Assembly: GCA_963757135.1 (NCBI GenBank)
Contig: CAVWQE010000013.1
Location: forward strand, 1-64,000
DNA: 64,000 nucleotides
Source of the DNA: Gp1-AA145 sp963757135
Lineage (GTDB): Bacteria; Acidobacteriota; Terriglobia; Terriglobales; Acidobacteriaceae
Reading direction: 5' to 3'
This document shows positions 26,684-35,970 of the stretch, piece by piece. The first letter of the stretch is position 1; each line of letters starts with the position of its first letter. Below the pieces are notes generated by a model, which was not told the DNA's origin, searched no databases, and worked only from the letters and a program-made list of their open reading frames with translations. The translations under genes and the position numbers were made by a program.

Positions 26684-28474
26684 CTAAGCGTCGCGAGCGC
26701 CGGAAACCTTGTCGTCGTTTCGCGGCAGCTCGATGATAAATGTTGTGCCTCGTCCGGGCTCGCTGCTTACGCTGATTCTTCCCCCGTGATCGCTGACGAT
26801 TGATTGCACAATCGCCAAGCCAAGCCCGGTTCCGTGCGGCTTGCTGGTGTAATAGGGAGTGAACAGGCGAGCCGAGTCTTCCGCAGCGAGCCCGCATCCC
26901 GTGTCTGCAACTTCAATGCGCGCGGACCTGGCGGTTTGGCTGGTTCGTAAGGTGAGCATTCCGCCGTGCGGCATGGCCTCGATTGCATTTGAAATCAGAT
27001 TTGAAAGCGCGCGATGCAAAAGATCGGGATCGCCGGCGATGTTGTCCGGCGCGGAGAGTTCAGCATGGCAGGTAATTCCACCCTGAGCCAATTGCGCCTG
27101 AAAAACCTTGGCGAGGTTTTGTACTAGATCATCCAGCCACACCGCCTGAAATTGCGGCTGCGGCATCTTGGAGAATTCGCTGAACCTCCCGACGATATTT
27201 TTCAGGTTCGCAATCTCAGCCAGCAGGGTTGCAGAGCTCTCGCGAAAAATTTCGTTGAACTGATCTTCGCCTTGTTCGCGCGAGCGTAAAAGATTCTCCA
27301 CCGTGAGTTGCAGAGGGAACAGCGGGTTCTTGAGTTCATGGGCTAGCCGTCGAGCCAGTTCGCGCCAGGCTGCCACACGTTCCGTTTGGACCAGCCTTTC
27401 GCGCTGATCGAGCAGATCGCGGGTCATGCGATTGAACGATTCGGCCAGTTGACCAATTTCGTCAGTTGATGTGGCCGTGACGCGCGCGCTCCAATCGCCG
27501 TTCGCCACCGAATGCGCCGCGCGCGCCAATTGTTCGACGGGGCGGGTCACGCGGGCGGCCGCCCAACTGCTCAGAATGATGGCGAGCAGCAATCCTGCAC
27601 CCGCAGCCAGCAACGCTGCCGAGCGAATCTGATTGCGAAAATCGGTATAGATCTGTCGCGAGTTCCCGACCAGGAGAATGCCGAGAAGTTGACCGCGTTC
27701 GCCCGCAAGAGGGAATGCGTGAATCAGTTCGCTTTCCCCGGAGCCCCATTGGATCGTCACGCTCTCTGGCCGGCCGCTGTTCTGAACACTGCGAACTAAC
27801 GACTCAAGCCGTGACGGATCGTTGAGCACAGCTCCCGATGTCACAAGGTGATTGGCGGCGAAAGCCTCACCGCCATGATCGACATTCTCATACATCATCA
27901 CGCGCATACCGGATGGCAATTTCAGCGAGGAAAGAAAACTGCGGTCGAGACGAATGCCGCCGATGAGATAAAGCTTCCGGTCTCCAGTCGAAATTGTGCG
28001 GATGGAAAACAGACCCAGAGCGTGGCCCGATGGTGTTTCTTCGTCCTTGAGAAACGGTGTCGTCGAAGGAGAGCCCGCCGCCAATGGTTCCTGGTACCCA
28101 AATTTCGCCGGCCACTGCGCCGAAGAAATGATAGTGCCATGGTCGTCGGCAAATTCTAGAAAGTCCAGTTGCTCGATCTGCGCAATGGCCTGCGCGTCAT
28201 CAACGAACGCGGTATACCTTGACGGTGTTTGGGCCGCCGCGACCGCGATGTGAGAGGCTTCGGGCGTTGAAGCGGCAGCTTGCAGGCGTTTGCTTAGTTC
28301 ATCCCCGCGTCGGCTGAATTCTTGCGTGAACTGCGCGACTAGAGCGGAAGTTTGGTCATCGTTGGCGCGATCGAAAGCGCGCCGCGCCGTAAGCAAGACT
28401 ATGGCCGAAACCGCTGCTACCGAGACGATTACCGTCAATGCAAAGAGCAGCAACAGTCTTCGCCGGAAAGTCAT
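26684..28474 (-). CDS. Membrane histidine kinase, NtrY/AtoS-like
   Basis: A 596-residue sensor kinase: membrane segment 1 (LLLLFALTVIVSVAAVSAIVL), a long periplasmic sensor region of about 240 residues, membrane segment 2 (AALLAAGAGLLLAIILSSW), HAMP linker, dimerisation helix with the phospho-accepting His in RRLAHELKNPLFPLQLTVE, and an ATPase domain (N box NLISNAIEAM, G1 DTGCGLA, G2 GTGLGLAIVQ). The gene overlaps the upstream solute-binding gene by four bases (ATGA) and precedes the NtrC regulator, so signal input, kinase and output are one operon. The large periplasmic part suggests an extracytoplasmic ligand. Confidence 0.92.
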   Translation of the reverse strand: MTFRRRLLLLFALTVIVSVAAVSAIVLLTARRAFDRANDDQTSALVAQFTQEFSRRGDELSKRLQAAASTPEASHIAVAAAQTPSRYTAFVDDAQAIAQIEQLDFLEFADDHGTIISSAQWPAKFGYQEPLAAGSPSTTPFLKDEETPSGHALGLFSIRTISTGDRKLYLIGGIRLDRSFLSSLKLPSGMRVMMYENVDHGGEAFAANHLVTSGAVLNDPSRLESLVRSVQNSGRPESVTIQWGSGESELIHAFPLAGERGQLLGILLVGNSRQIYTDFRNQIRSAALLAAGAGLLLAIILSSWAAARVTRPVEQLARAAHSVANGDWSARVTATSTDEIGQLAESFNRMTRDLLDQRERLVQTERVAAWRELARRLAHELKNPLFPLQLTVENLLRSREQGEDQFNEIFRESSATLLAEIANLKNIVGRFSEFSKMPQPQFQAVWLDDLVQNLAKVFQAQLAQGGITCHAELSAPDNIAGDPDLLHRALSNLISNAIEAMPHGGMLTLRTSQTARSARIEVADTGCGLAAEDSARLFTPYYTSKPHGTGLGLAIVQSIVSDHGGRISVSSEPGRGTTFIIELPRNDDKVSGARDA

Positions 28475-29832
28475 TGCTTCTCCGGAGAAAGCCAGACATC
28501 GCCCAATTGCCAGGTGCCATCCGGAAGCATGCTGAAATCGCGAAGGTTCGCGCGGATCGCCACGGCACTGCGCAAGTGTAGCAGTGGTATCACGCGACGC
28601 GACTGTAGCAGGCCTTTCTCCGCGGTGTAAAGATCCCCAACTGAATCGCTGTTGAACTTTGGCGGCGTTAAGTGAAGTGCCGCAGCAAATTGAGTTAACG
28701 CGAGATGGGCATCTGAAGAGGCAATCGGCATTCGCGCGAGCCTCATATCTGCAGCCCCCGAGCTGATAAGTTGTATTGAAACCCCGGCGTCTCTCGCATT
28801 CAGCAAAACACGGTCCGCGATAACGTGTGCCACTGGGTCATTGGAGTCGTATACAAGCGTCCAGGAGAGAAGGCGCCGTGATTGCGAAGGTTGCTGTTGT
28901 CCTTGATCGGCATGCCGCCCGGAAGCAAACACAAATGCGTAACCCGAGAGCCAGTTTGGAAGTAAAGCCGCAGTCGGATCACCACCGCCCTGCATAACAA
29001 AATCGCCGAGCGCGGTCGTGTCCAGACTGGCAACCAGTGCATTGCGCGCATGCGTCTCGTCTTCATTGCGAGCATCGTTGGTGAATTCGAGCGCCAGTAA
29101 CTGCGCGGGCTCTGAGCTGAAGACCGTGCGGCCGTCCGCTCTTGCGCGACGGATATTCTCGGGCGCAATTTCCACCATGTCGGCTTTCCCCAGATCAAGG
29201 GCAAGAAGTTGCTCACGGTCGGCAACTCCAAATGTGATCTCGATCGAGTCTACGAACGGACGCCCACGCCAATAGTCATCGTTAGCTGGAAGAGAAAGGT
29301 GCTTGCCCGCCGTCCAGTCAGCTGCGGAGAACGGACCGGTGCCGGAAAGTTTTTCGCCGCTGCGATGGACGATGGCGTTGACAGGCAGAGCTAACTCGGC
29401 GGGCAGATCCGGCTCGGGCGACGCAGTTTCAATGATCACCATTTCCCCCACGGCTGCCACTTTCCAGTCCGGATTGCTACCCCGCAGCGAAGCCACGACC
29501 GACGCCGCATCCAGAGGGTAGCCGTCACTGAAAGAGACACCGTCGCGAAGAGAAATTCGCCAGCGCTGATTGCCGGGTTCCGACTGCCAGGAGCCGGCAA
29601 GCAGGGGTTGTGGCCGCCCGGTTTCATCCAGGTGAACCAGGGTTTCGAATATCAGCCGCGATACATTTGCCGACCCAGAGGCGCCGAGCGATGCTGGATC
29701 AAGAGCTTGTGGGGTTTCGCGCACTGCAAGGCGCAGGGTGCCGCCATAATGGGGGCGCTGCTCTGCCGACGACAGCGACGCCAGCCAAAGCAGGCTACTG
29801 GCCACAAGTAAGATTGATTTGCAACGCATCAT
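28471..29832 (-). CDS. Family 5 solute-binding protein without a transporter
   Basis: A 453-residue exported protein (signal LLVASSLLWLASLSSA) of the peptide/nickel-binding SBP_bac_5 family. It opens with HYGGTLRLAVRETPQALDPA, has LIFETLVHLDETGRPQPLLA, WRISLRDGVSFSDGYPLDA and GTGPFSA, all family landmarks. At 453 residues it is somewhat shorter than the usual 500-600. No permease or ATPase gene is nearby; instead its last bases overlap the start of the NtrY-like kinase. This suggests that it acts as a ligand-presenting partner for the kinase, although a stand-alone role cannot be excluded. Its start overlaps the upstream gene by 38 bases. Confidence 0.87.
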   Translation of the reverse strand: MMRCKSILLVASSLLWLASLSSAEQRPHYGGTLRLAVRETPQALDPASLGASGSANVSRLIFETLVHLDETGRPQPLLAGSWQSEPGNQRWRISLRDGVSFSDGYPLDAASVVASLRGSNPDWKVAAVGEMVIIETASPEPDLPAELALPVNAIVHRSGEKLSGTGPFSAADWTAGKHLSLPANDDYWRGRPFVDSIEITFGVADREQLLALDLGKADMVEIAPENIRRARADGRTVFSSEPAQLLALEFTNDARNEDETHARNALVASLDTTALGDFVMQGGGDPTAALLPNWLSGYAFVFASGRHADQGQQQPSQSRRLLSWTLVYDSNDPVAHVIADRVLLNARDAGVSIQLISSGAADMRLARMPIASSDAHLALTQFAAALHLTPPKFNSDSVGDLYTAEKGLLQSRRVIPLLHLRSAVAIRANLRDFSMLPDGTWQLGDVWLSPEKQ

Positions 29833-31003
29833 ATTTTCCGGTGTCTGAATTCCTGACCACTGCCGTTACCGCATCACCGGCCTGGGCCGTCCACAAAGCA
29901 GTCACCGTTCCTTGCAACGGCAGCTTCTGGCTCACTGCAAGCGGCTCGCGATCGGGAAATTCGAAAGCCTGCAATGAGTCCTGCGAACCTTCTCCCGGCG
30001 CGGTCGCGATGACCTGTGCGTTCTGCCTGCACGCCGTGCGGATGCCCGCGATGTCGCTGCCCCAACGGACTTTTCCCGCGACTTGATCGTTGATCCCATC
30101 GAGCAAGTGCAACTGGCCATCCAACCCGGCGAAGAGCCAAAGGGTGTAGTTCTGGCGGGGAACGGCTGCTGCCGAATAAAATGCGGGAGCCGATTTCTGC
30201 TTTCCAATACCGGGCACGAGCGCGCCCGTAAAGAAATTTCGGACGGGCGAGAAGAATCCTGATACGCCGAGGTCTTCGGTTTCCAACGGCCAGGGATCAT
30301 CGCTGCGCTGACAATTCAATCCCAGCGGGGCTGAGCCAGTGCTACGGCATACGAGGCCGGGGAGAAAGACGTCAAACAGATGATCCTTGCGCAGAAATAT
30401 TCGACCGCGCAGATCGCGTGGCAGAGCAACCGGAGTTTTGATAGCCAGTGACTGACCCGGCACCCACCGGCCATCTTTGAATTCATGAATGTTGACGCCC
30501 GCCGTGCCGAGGACCAGGATGCGGCGCGGACTTCCTTCGATGACCGCCATATCGAGGATCGGTTCAGATTGAGAGACTACTGGCATGACGTGCAATGTGA
30601 GCGGCGGCACGCTCTGTGCGGACGAAATGGACGCAGGCCTGGCCACCGCCACAATGGCGACATTGGTTTCATTGGTGGCCTGCTGAATTTGCGCCACCCA
30701 GACGTAGTCTTGGAGATTCTCTGAAAGCGTAAGCTTCACCGTGGCCGCGGCCTGATCGGGCTGCCACACGCGAATGCCCGATCCTGCGAGAAGGGAAGTA
30801 AGTTCGCGCCGGACCTGTTCGGCATCGGCCGAAGTTATCGAAGACCGGTTTAGAACTTCGAGTGCGATTACCCCCGGCCCGGTGACGGCGGCGATCTTCT
30901 CGGCGAGCTGGGCTTCGGGCGCGCGCCAATCCGAGGCGTAGGCGATTTGAGAAACGATGATCAGAGCGCAACAGGCGCCACAAACGCGTGTGGAGAAGGA
31001 CAT
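29795..31003 (-). CDS. Exported protein of unknown function, first gene of the sensor operon
   Basis: A 402-residue protein with a signal peptide (CGACCALIIVSQIAYA). The N-terminal 130 residues form an alpha/beta domain (LEVLNRSSITSADAEQVRRE, LTSLLAGSGIRVWQ) that resembles periplasmic modules used to collect lipoprotein or surface signals; the remaining 270 residues are beta-rich with repeated hydrophobic strands (RILVLGTAGVNIHEFKDGRW, LWLFAGLDGQLHLLDGIND), possibly a propeller. I do not recognise the family. ATG 31003 directly precedes the signal peptide. It overlaps the solute-binding gene and belongs to the same four-gene operon, so a role in sensing at the cell envelope is likely. Confidence 0.75.
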   Translation of the reverse strand: MSFSTRVCGACCALIIVSQIAYASDWRAPEAQLAEKIAAVTGPGVIALEVLNRSSITSADAEQVRRELTSLLAGSGIRVWQPDQAAATVKLTLSENLQDYVWVAQIQQATNETNVAIVAVARPASISSAQSVPPLTLHVMPVVSQSEPILDMAVIEGSPRRILVLGTAGVNIHEFKDGRWVPGQSLAIKTPVALPRDLRGRIFLRKDHLFDVFLPGLVCRSTGSAPLGLNCQRSDDPWPLETEDLGVSGFFSPVRNFFTGALVPGIGKQKSAPAFYSAAAVPRQNYTLWLFAGLDGQLHLLDGINDQVAGKVRWGSDIAGIRTACRQNAQVIATAPGEGSQDSLQAFEFPDREPLAVSQKLPLQGTVTALWTAQAGDAVTAVVRNSDTGKYDALQINLTCGQ

Positions 31004-31084
31004 TTTCCGCTTTCGCGAATTATAAGCTGCCACTCGGCTACATTGGGCGCCCTGTTCCTTGATGTGCACCTTGCGGCTCCTGTA

Positions 31085-31187
31085 AGCAGTCGGCAACTCA
31101 GCATTCAGCACTCTAGAAGTACGAGTCTCGTTCCCTACAAAGCCCGGCCGTTACTACTGAGTGCTGACTGCTGAGTGCTGGTTGCTA
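31085..31187. repeat. Inverted array of GAGTGCT/AGCACTC-like words
   Basis: Left arm 31085-31114 carries AGCACTC-like words; right arm 31153-31186 carries GAGTGCT/GACTGCT words in the opposite sense, so the two arms can pair imperfectly over about 30 bases. The right arm abuts, and includes part of, the stop codon of the SPFH gene. Confidence 0.6.
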
Positions 31188-32534
31188 CTTTTCCCCCTCG
31201 GCCTGCTCCGATTGGCTGCCCTGGTTCGCCATATTCATGCTTTTGAGCACGTCATTGGCGAAGAAGAACTTGCCATCAGAAGGCACCATCATGATCTGCA
31301 ACTTGTCCGAAAGTTTTTCTGCGATGATCTTATTAATCAGCAGCGGATTCTGCTTCAATACGACGCCTTCGTTCCTCATTCGCTCGGTGTCGGCTACGGA
31401 GGTTACGCGGATGCGGTCAGCCTCGGCTTCCGCCAGCATCTTGCGGCGTTCCATCTCGGCCTTGCTGTCGATGACCTTGGCCTGCGCCTGTGCTTCCGCA
31501 GTCTTGACGGTGGCTTGCGCGTTCGCTTCCGCATTTTCTACGGTCGCCTCTTTGCGTGCTTGAGCCTCGAGCCTGCTCTGCTCGATCTGTTTCTGTTTCA
31601 GCGGCAGCGTGTATTGCATGGCATCGGCTTCGGCTTTGGCTTGCAGAACGCGGACCTGCGCCTCTCCTTCAGCTGCTTTTACCTGCTGAGCCTTGGTGGC
31701 TTCGGCTTCAAGTTCTGAAATTCGGACCTGCTTTTCCTGAATCGAGGTTTGCACTTCCATCTGGTCGTTCTGCTGCTCTTTCAAAAGAAGGTCTTCCAAC
31801 CCTTTCGCGTATTCCGGGGGCAACTGAATATCGCGCAGCATGACTTCTTTTACGACGATGCCGTCCGCGGCTAGTTTTGCGGTAATTGCGTCAGAGGCCT
31901 TCTTGCGGATCTCCTCGCGCCGGGTCGCGAACACATCGCGAACGGTGTAGTTGGGTACGAGTTCGCGCCAGACACTGGCGACCACTGGAGGCACGATTTC
32001 TTTTTCGACCGGCTGGGGCAAGTTGGCTTGAATGTAGTCGAGATGTTTCGGATCGAGGCGATATCGGACTGTGATTGCCAAGCCGAGCGTCAGGCCTTCT
32101 TTTGCCTGAACGCCGAGCAACTCTCCATCTACGTGCTTTGACGTCTTCTTGCCGTCCTCCACCGCTCCTGTCGTAAATAATTGGTCACGAGTGTCGAACA
32201 GAACGATGCTCTCGGTGAGAGGCGTCACGAAGTGGGCGCCGGAATAAAGCGTTCCCGGCAAAGTCCCGCTGGTTTGGCTAATTCGAACTGCAGCCATTCC
32301 AGTGGGGACAACGACGATCGCCATCGCCAGAATGATCGGCGCCCACGCCAAGAGCGCTAGCGCAAGAGTTGCTCGCCAGTGGACGATGGGAGCTTCCGGA
32401 ACCGGCTTGTCTCCAGGGGTTGCCAACAATTGCCTGTGCCTGGTGATGAGATAAATATCGCGCGCAAGCAGGCCTACCGCCGCCGCAATCATTCCTGCAC
32501 CGCCCCATAGCAGCAAGTACCTGAGAAAAATCAT
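31185..32534 (-). CDS. SPFH/band 7 (stomatin-prohibitin-like) membrane protein
   Basis: A 449-residue protein with two N-terminal membrane segments (LLLWGGAGMIAAAVGLLA; LALALLAWAPIILAMAIVVV), then an SPFH domain (AVRISQTSGTLPGTLYSGAH, VPPVVASVWRELVPNYTVRD, REEIRKKASDAITAKLAADG) and a long Ala/Glu-rich coiled coil (about residues 255-390). Such proteins form ring-like oligomers that organise membrane microdomains or restrain membrane proteases. AAGGAGAG just upstream supports ATG 32534. A 52-residue membrane peptide is encoded immediately before it on the same strand. The partner protease of the NfeD type is not seen nearby. Confidence 0.88.
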   Translation of the reverse strand: MIFLRYLLLWGGAGMIAAAVGLLARDIYLITRHRQLLATPGDKPVPEAPIVHWRATLALALLAWAPIILAMAIVVVPTGMAAVRISQTSGTLPGTLYSGAHFVTPLTESIVLFDTRDQLFTTGAVEDGKKTSKHVDGELLGVQAKEGLTLGLAITVRYRLDPKHLDYIQANLPQPVEKEIVPPVVASVWRELVPNYTVRDVFATRREEIRKKASDAITAKLAADGIVVKEVMLRDIQLPPEYAKGLEDLLLKEQQNDQMEVQTSIQEKQVRISELEAEATKAQQVKAAEGEAQVRVLQAKAEADAMQYTLPLKQKQIEQSRLEAQARKEATVENAEANAQATVKTAEAQAQAKVIDSKAEMERRKMLAEAEADRIRVTSVADTERMRNEGVVLKQNPLLINKIIAEKLSDKLQIMMVPSDGKFFFANDVLKSMNMANQGSQSEQAEGEK

Positions 32535-32552
32535 ACGACTCTCCTTCTAGAT

Positions 32553-32711
32553 TTAGCGCTGTTGTCCTGATTTGACCCGCACGGGCTGCGGCGTGAAGAA
32601 AATTCTGAATACCTGGCCGAAGATGAGCTCTTCCACGACCAGCGCGACAGCTATTGAAAAAACGAGTCCCGCGACTACCGCCATGAATGTGATTGCCAGT
32701 TGCATATGCAT
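32553..32711 (-). CDS. Small (52-residue) single-span membrane protein
   Basis: A short frame starting at ATG 32711 (or ATG 32705), preceded directly by GGAGGGAGA at 32712-32720. It encodes one hydrophobic helix (FMAVVAGLVFSIAVALVVEE) and a basic tail (FFTPQPVRVKSGQQR). It ends 18 bases before the SPFH start, so the two are almost certainly co-transcribed. The family is not recognised; the length, strong ribosome site and spacing argue that it is real and may be an accessory subunit of the SPFH complex. Confidence 0.65.
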   Translation of the reverse strand: MHMQLAITFMAVVAGLVFSIAVALVVEELIFGQVFRIFFTPQPVRVKSGQQR

Positions 32712-32941
32712 TCTCCCTCCTACGTCCGATAGAATGGCAATCGTGCACCCAAAAGTATGTTGTTGAAATGGAAGGCGAAATTGGCCATAAAAACAGTAAA
32801 TTCGTGGTTGGCTGGACACAGTGTGTGCGGAAAGCAACGGTGGCGAGAGACGATCTGAGAAGTCCGCTATCGCGGATGCGAGTACCCCGTTTTCATGACA
32901 AGCGGGCGGCCTCAACAGCAATGATTTTCGGGGAATAACAA

Positions 32942-34579
32942 TTGGCATCGCAAGATTCGCTTTGGTACAAAGACGCCGTCATCTACCAAGCGCATGTACG
33001 CGCTCTTTACGACAGTAGCGGTGATGGCAACGGAGATTTCCGCGGCTTGGCGCAGAAGCTCGATTATCTGCAAGAGCTTGGCATCAATACGATTTGGCTG
33101 ATGCCTTTCTTTCCGTCGCCTCTGCGTGACGACGGCTATGACATCTCCGACTATCGATCCGTTCATTCCAACTACGGGACCCTCGATGATTTCAAAGTCT
33201 TTCTCGAAGCCGCGCACAAGCGGAACATCCGCGTCATTATCGAGATGGTGCTGAACCACACGTCGAATCAGCATCCGTGGTTTCAGGAATCGCGCAGCTC
33301 GCGGGAGAATCCCCGACGCGACTGGTACGTCTGGAGTGACACTGACACTCTCTACAAAGGCACGCGCATCATTTTTCTCGATACCGAGCTTTCTAACTGG
33401 GCGTGGGACCCAGTCTCAAAGCAGTATTACTGGCACCGATTCTTCAGCCATCAACCGGATTTGAACTGGGACAATCCGGCAGTGCGCGAAGAGATGTGGG
33501 ACATAATGAAATTTTGGTTAGACATAGGCGTGGATGCGTTCCGCCTGGACGCGGTCCCATATCTGGTAGAACGCGAAGGCACAAATTGCGAGAATCTCCC
33601 GGAAACACATTCCATTATCAAAGACCTCCGGGCCAGATTAGACAAAGAATTTCCCGGACGAATGCTGCTGGCGGAAGCGAATCAGTGGCCTACTGAATTG
33701 CGTGCATACTTTGGCGTCGGCGACGAGTTCCACATGGCGTTCCATTTTCCGCTGATGCCGCGAATGTTCATGGCGGTAAAGCTTGAGGACCGCAAGCCAC
33801 TGACAGAAATTCTGAAACAAACGCCGGAGATTCCGGAATCGTGCCAGTGGTGCCTGTTCCTGCGCAACCATGATGAGCTCACGCTCGAAATGGTCACCGA
33901 CATGGAACGCGATTACATGTACGACGAGTACGCAAAGGACAAGGCCATGCGGCTGAACCTGGGTATTCGTCGCCGCCTTGCTCCGCTGCTGGACAATGAC
34001 CGCCGTCGAATTGAGCTGATGAACGGAATGATGATGTCCCTGCCGGGTACGCCGATCATCTATTACGGCGACGAAATCGGTATGGGAGATAACGTAAACC
34101 TGGGTGACCGGAATGGGGTGCGAACTCCCATGCAGTGGGATGGCGGCTGGAACGGCGGTTTCTCGTCCGCTGATCCTGAAATGCTTTATTCCCCGTTGAT
34201 GCTGAACCCGGTTTACGGATACCAGGCAATCAATGTGCAATCGCAGAAGCGGTTTGATCATTCGCTGCTATCGTGGATGAAGCGTCTGATCCGCACCAGG
34301 AAGTCGAATACAGTGTTTGGGCGTGGTTCAATAGAGTTTTTGTATCCGGCGAACCATCGCGTGCTGGCCTATGTGCGAAAGCTCGGGAACGAGACGATCC
34401 TTGTCGTCAATAATCTATCGAGTGCCGCACAGGCGGTGGAGCTCGATCTGAAGGCATATCGCGGCAATATCCTGGTAGAAATGTTTGGCAGAAATATTTT
34501 TCCTCGCGCCGGAGAGTTGCCGTATTTGCTGACGCTCGGCCCATATCAGTTCTACTGGTTTAGATTGAGGAGAGTGTGA
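32942..34579 (+). CDS. treS: Trehalose synthase (maltose glucosylmutase), GH13
   Basis: A 545-residue GH13 enzyme of the TreS type: WYKDAVIYQAHVRALYDSSG at the start, then DGYDISDYRSVHSNYGT, VLNHTSNQHPWFQESR, nucleophile Asp in GVDAFRLDAVPYL, acid Glu in LLAEANQWP and transition-state Asp in FLRNHDELTLEM. The TreS-typical C-terminal end (LPYLLTLGPYQFYWFRL) is complete, with no fused maltokinase. It interconverts maltose and trehalose in the cytoplasm. The TTG start at 32942 lies about eight bases after GGGGAA. It is followed by a glycosyltransferase and a mechanosensitive-channel-like gene on the same strand. Confidence 0.9.
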   Translation: MASQDSLWYKDAVIYQAHVRALYDSSGDGNGDFRGLAQKLDYLQELGINTIWLMPFFPSPLRDDGYDISDYRSVHSNYGTLDDFKVFLEAAHKRNIRVIIEMVLNHTSNQHPWFQESRSSRENPRRDWYVWSDTDTLYKGTRIIFLDTELSNWAWDPVSKQYYWHRFFSHQPDLNWDNPAVREEMWDIMKFWLDIGVDAFRLDAVPYLVEREGTNCENLPETHSIIKDLRARLDKEFPGRMLLAEANQWPTELRAYFGVGDEFHMAFHFPLMPRMFMAVKLEDRKPLTEILKQTPEIPESCQWCLFLRNHDELTLEMVTDMERDYMYDEYAKDKAMRLNLGIRRRLAPLLDNDRRRIELMNGMMMSLPGTPIIYYGDEIGMGDNVNLGDRNGVRTPMQWDGGWNGGFSSADPEMLYSPLMLNPVYGYQAINVQSQKRFDHSLLSWMKRLIRTRKSNTVFGRGSIEFLYPANHRVLAYVRKLGNETILVVNNLSSAAQAVELDLKAYRGNILVEMFGRNIFPRAGELPYLLTLGPYQFYWFRLRRV

Positions 34580-34612
34580 AAAAAGTGACGTATTATCGAA
34601 GTTGCGGATTGA

Positions 34613-34658
34613 CGAATTCGAAATTCGTAAATTTGTAAATTCTTCAATTTTGAAAATT
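34613..34658. repeat. AT-rich array of AAATTCGT-like words
   Basis: Between the trehalose synthase and the glycosyltransferase genes lie repeats of the word AATTCG/AAATTTGT in both senses (gaattcgaaattcgtaaatt then tgtaaattcttcaattttga). The composition is very unlike the GC-rich flanks. Confidence 0.6.
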
Positions 34659-34695
34659 AGATCCAGCCTACACCCGATGCTCTTGGAGCTTGCTC

Positions 34696-35964
34696 TTGCC
34701 CGAAATATCCATTCTGTCGGACGATTTTATCCGCGAGCTGATCAACGTCGGCGAAGTGGATCTGGTAGTCGGCGTGCCCACTTACAACGACGCGGGCACC
34801 GTCGGACAAGTCGTGCAAGCCGTCCGTGCTGGATTGCTGCGGTATTTCCCGCGCGCCCGCGCTGTCATCATCAATGCTGACGGGGGATCTCGCGACGGGA
34901 CGCAAGAGTTGGTCCGTGCGGCATCCATTAGTGACGTAAACGTCAGCGCGGACGTCCATGCGCTGCGAACTTTGCACAGCATCAGCACGCAATATGAAAA
35001 CGGGCCGGCAAACGGCGTAGCGCTGCACACGATACTGGCCGCTGCCGATTTACTTCAGGCGAAAGCGTGCGCCGTCGTTTCTCCTGAGTCCACCATGCTC
35101 GAACCTGAGTGGATCGAGCGTTTACTGGGTCCAGTAGTGCGTGACGGCACGGAGATGGTGCTGCCGGTATATCGGCGCCACAAGTTCGACGGACTGTTGG
35201 TTAGGAATCTGATTTATCCGCTGACCCGCGCCGTTTATGGCTGCACGGTGCGCGAGCCGTATCCTTCCGACTTTGCCTTTTCTGGAGGGCTGGGCAGCAA
35301 TTTTCTGGCCCAGGATATCTGGACGCAGGAACAGGGACGCAGCGGAACCGAGCTTTGGCTCGCCATTTCCGCGGTCGCGGCGCGATCGAGAATTACGCAG
35401 TCATTCCTTGGAACTAAAGCCCGGCCGGAAAATGCACCAACCGATCTGGTGAAGGCCATGCGCGAATCCGCAGGAACTTTGTTCGGCTCGATGGAGGCGT
35501 TTGCCGCTTCATGGAGCGCGGCGCATGAGCCGCTCGAAACTCCATGCAAAGGATGCAAGGAGGTAGTCAGTCTGGAGCCGCTTCGCCTGAATCGCAAGCG
35601 GCTCTATCAGATGTTCACCTTCGGCATGTCCGAACTGGAGCCGGTGTTTCTGTCGATTCTTACGCCGGAAACTCACAGCGAATTAAGGCGCCTGGCCGCG
35701 CTTCCGGAAGACAAGTTTGCATATCCTGCAGATGTCTGGGCCCGCACAGTTTACGAATTTGCCGCCGCCTATCATCGTGCGGTGATTGGCCGTGATCACG
35801 TTGTGCAGGCATTGGTGCCCCTGTTTCGCGGCCGCGCCGTCACGTTCCTAACCGAAAACCGTGAAGCCTCAGCGGAACAGGTTGAAAGCAACATCGAGTC
35901 TTTATGTCAGACATTCGAGCGTGAAAGGCCGTATCTGATTGAATCCTGGAACGGCAGGAAGTGA
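34696..35964 (+). CDS. GT-A type glycosyltransferase, probably solute-related
   Basis: A 422-residue protein with a GT2-like nucleotide-sugar domain: DLVVGVPTYNDAGTVGQVVQ, IINADGGSRDGT, a candidate metal-binding acidic stretch (VVSPESTMLEPEW) and a long all-alpha C-terminal part. It resembles the glucosyl-phosphoglycerate synthase group in layout, but the match is not strong enough to name a product. TTG 34696 is preferred to TTG 34690 because GGAG at 34685-34688 is seven bases upstream. Between treS and an MscS-like gene, a role in making a compatible solute such as a glucosylglycerate is a reasonable inference. Confidence 0.75.
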   Translation: MPEISILSDDFIRELINVGEVDLVVGVPTYNDAGTVGQVVQAVRAGLLRYFPRARAVIINADGGSRDGTQELVRAASISDVNVSADVHALRTLHSISTQYENGPANGVALHTILAAADLLQAKACAVVSPESTMLEPEWIERLLGPVVRDGTEMVLPVYRRHKFDGLLVRNLIYPLTRAVYGCTVREPYPSDFAFSGGLGSNFLAQDIWTQEQGRSGTELWLAISAVAARSRITQSFLGTKARPENAPTDLVKAMRESAGTLFGSMEAFAASWSAAHEPLETPCKGCKEVVSLEPLRLNRKRLYQMFTFGMSELEPVFLSILTPETHSELRRLAALPEDKFAYPADVWARTVYEFAAAYHRAVIGRDHVVQALVPLFRGRAVTFLTENREASAEQVESNIESLCQTFERERPYLIESWNGRK

Positions 35965-35970
35965 GGTCTT

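Noticed and set aside
28471..29832. Part of a complete peptide ABC importer
   Set aside because: No permease or ATPase gene lies in the operon or nearby; the neighbours are signalling genes.
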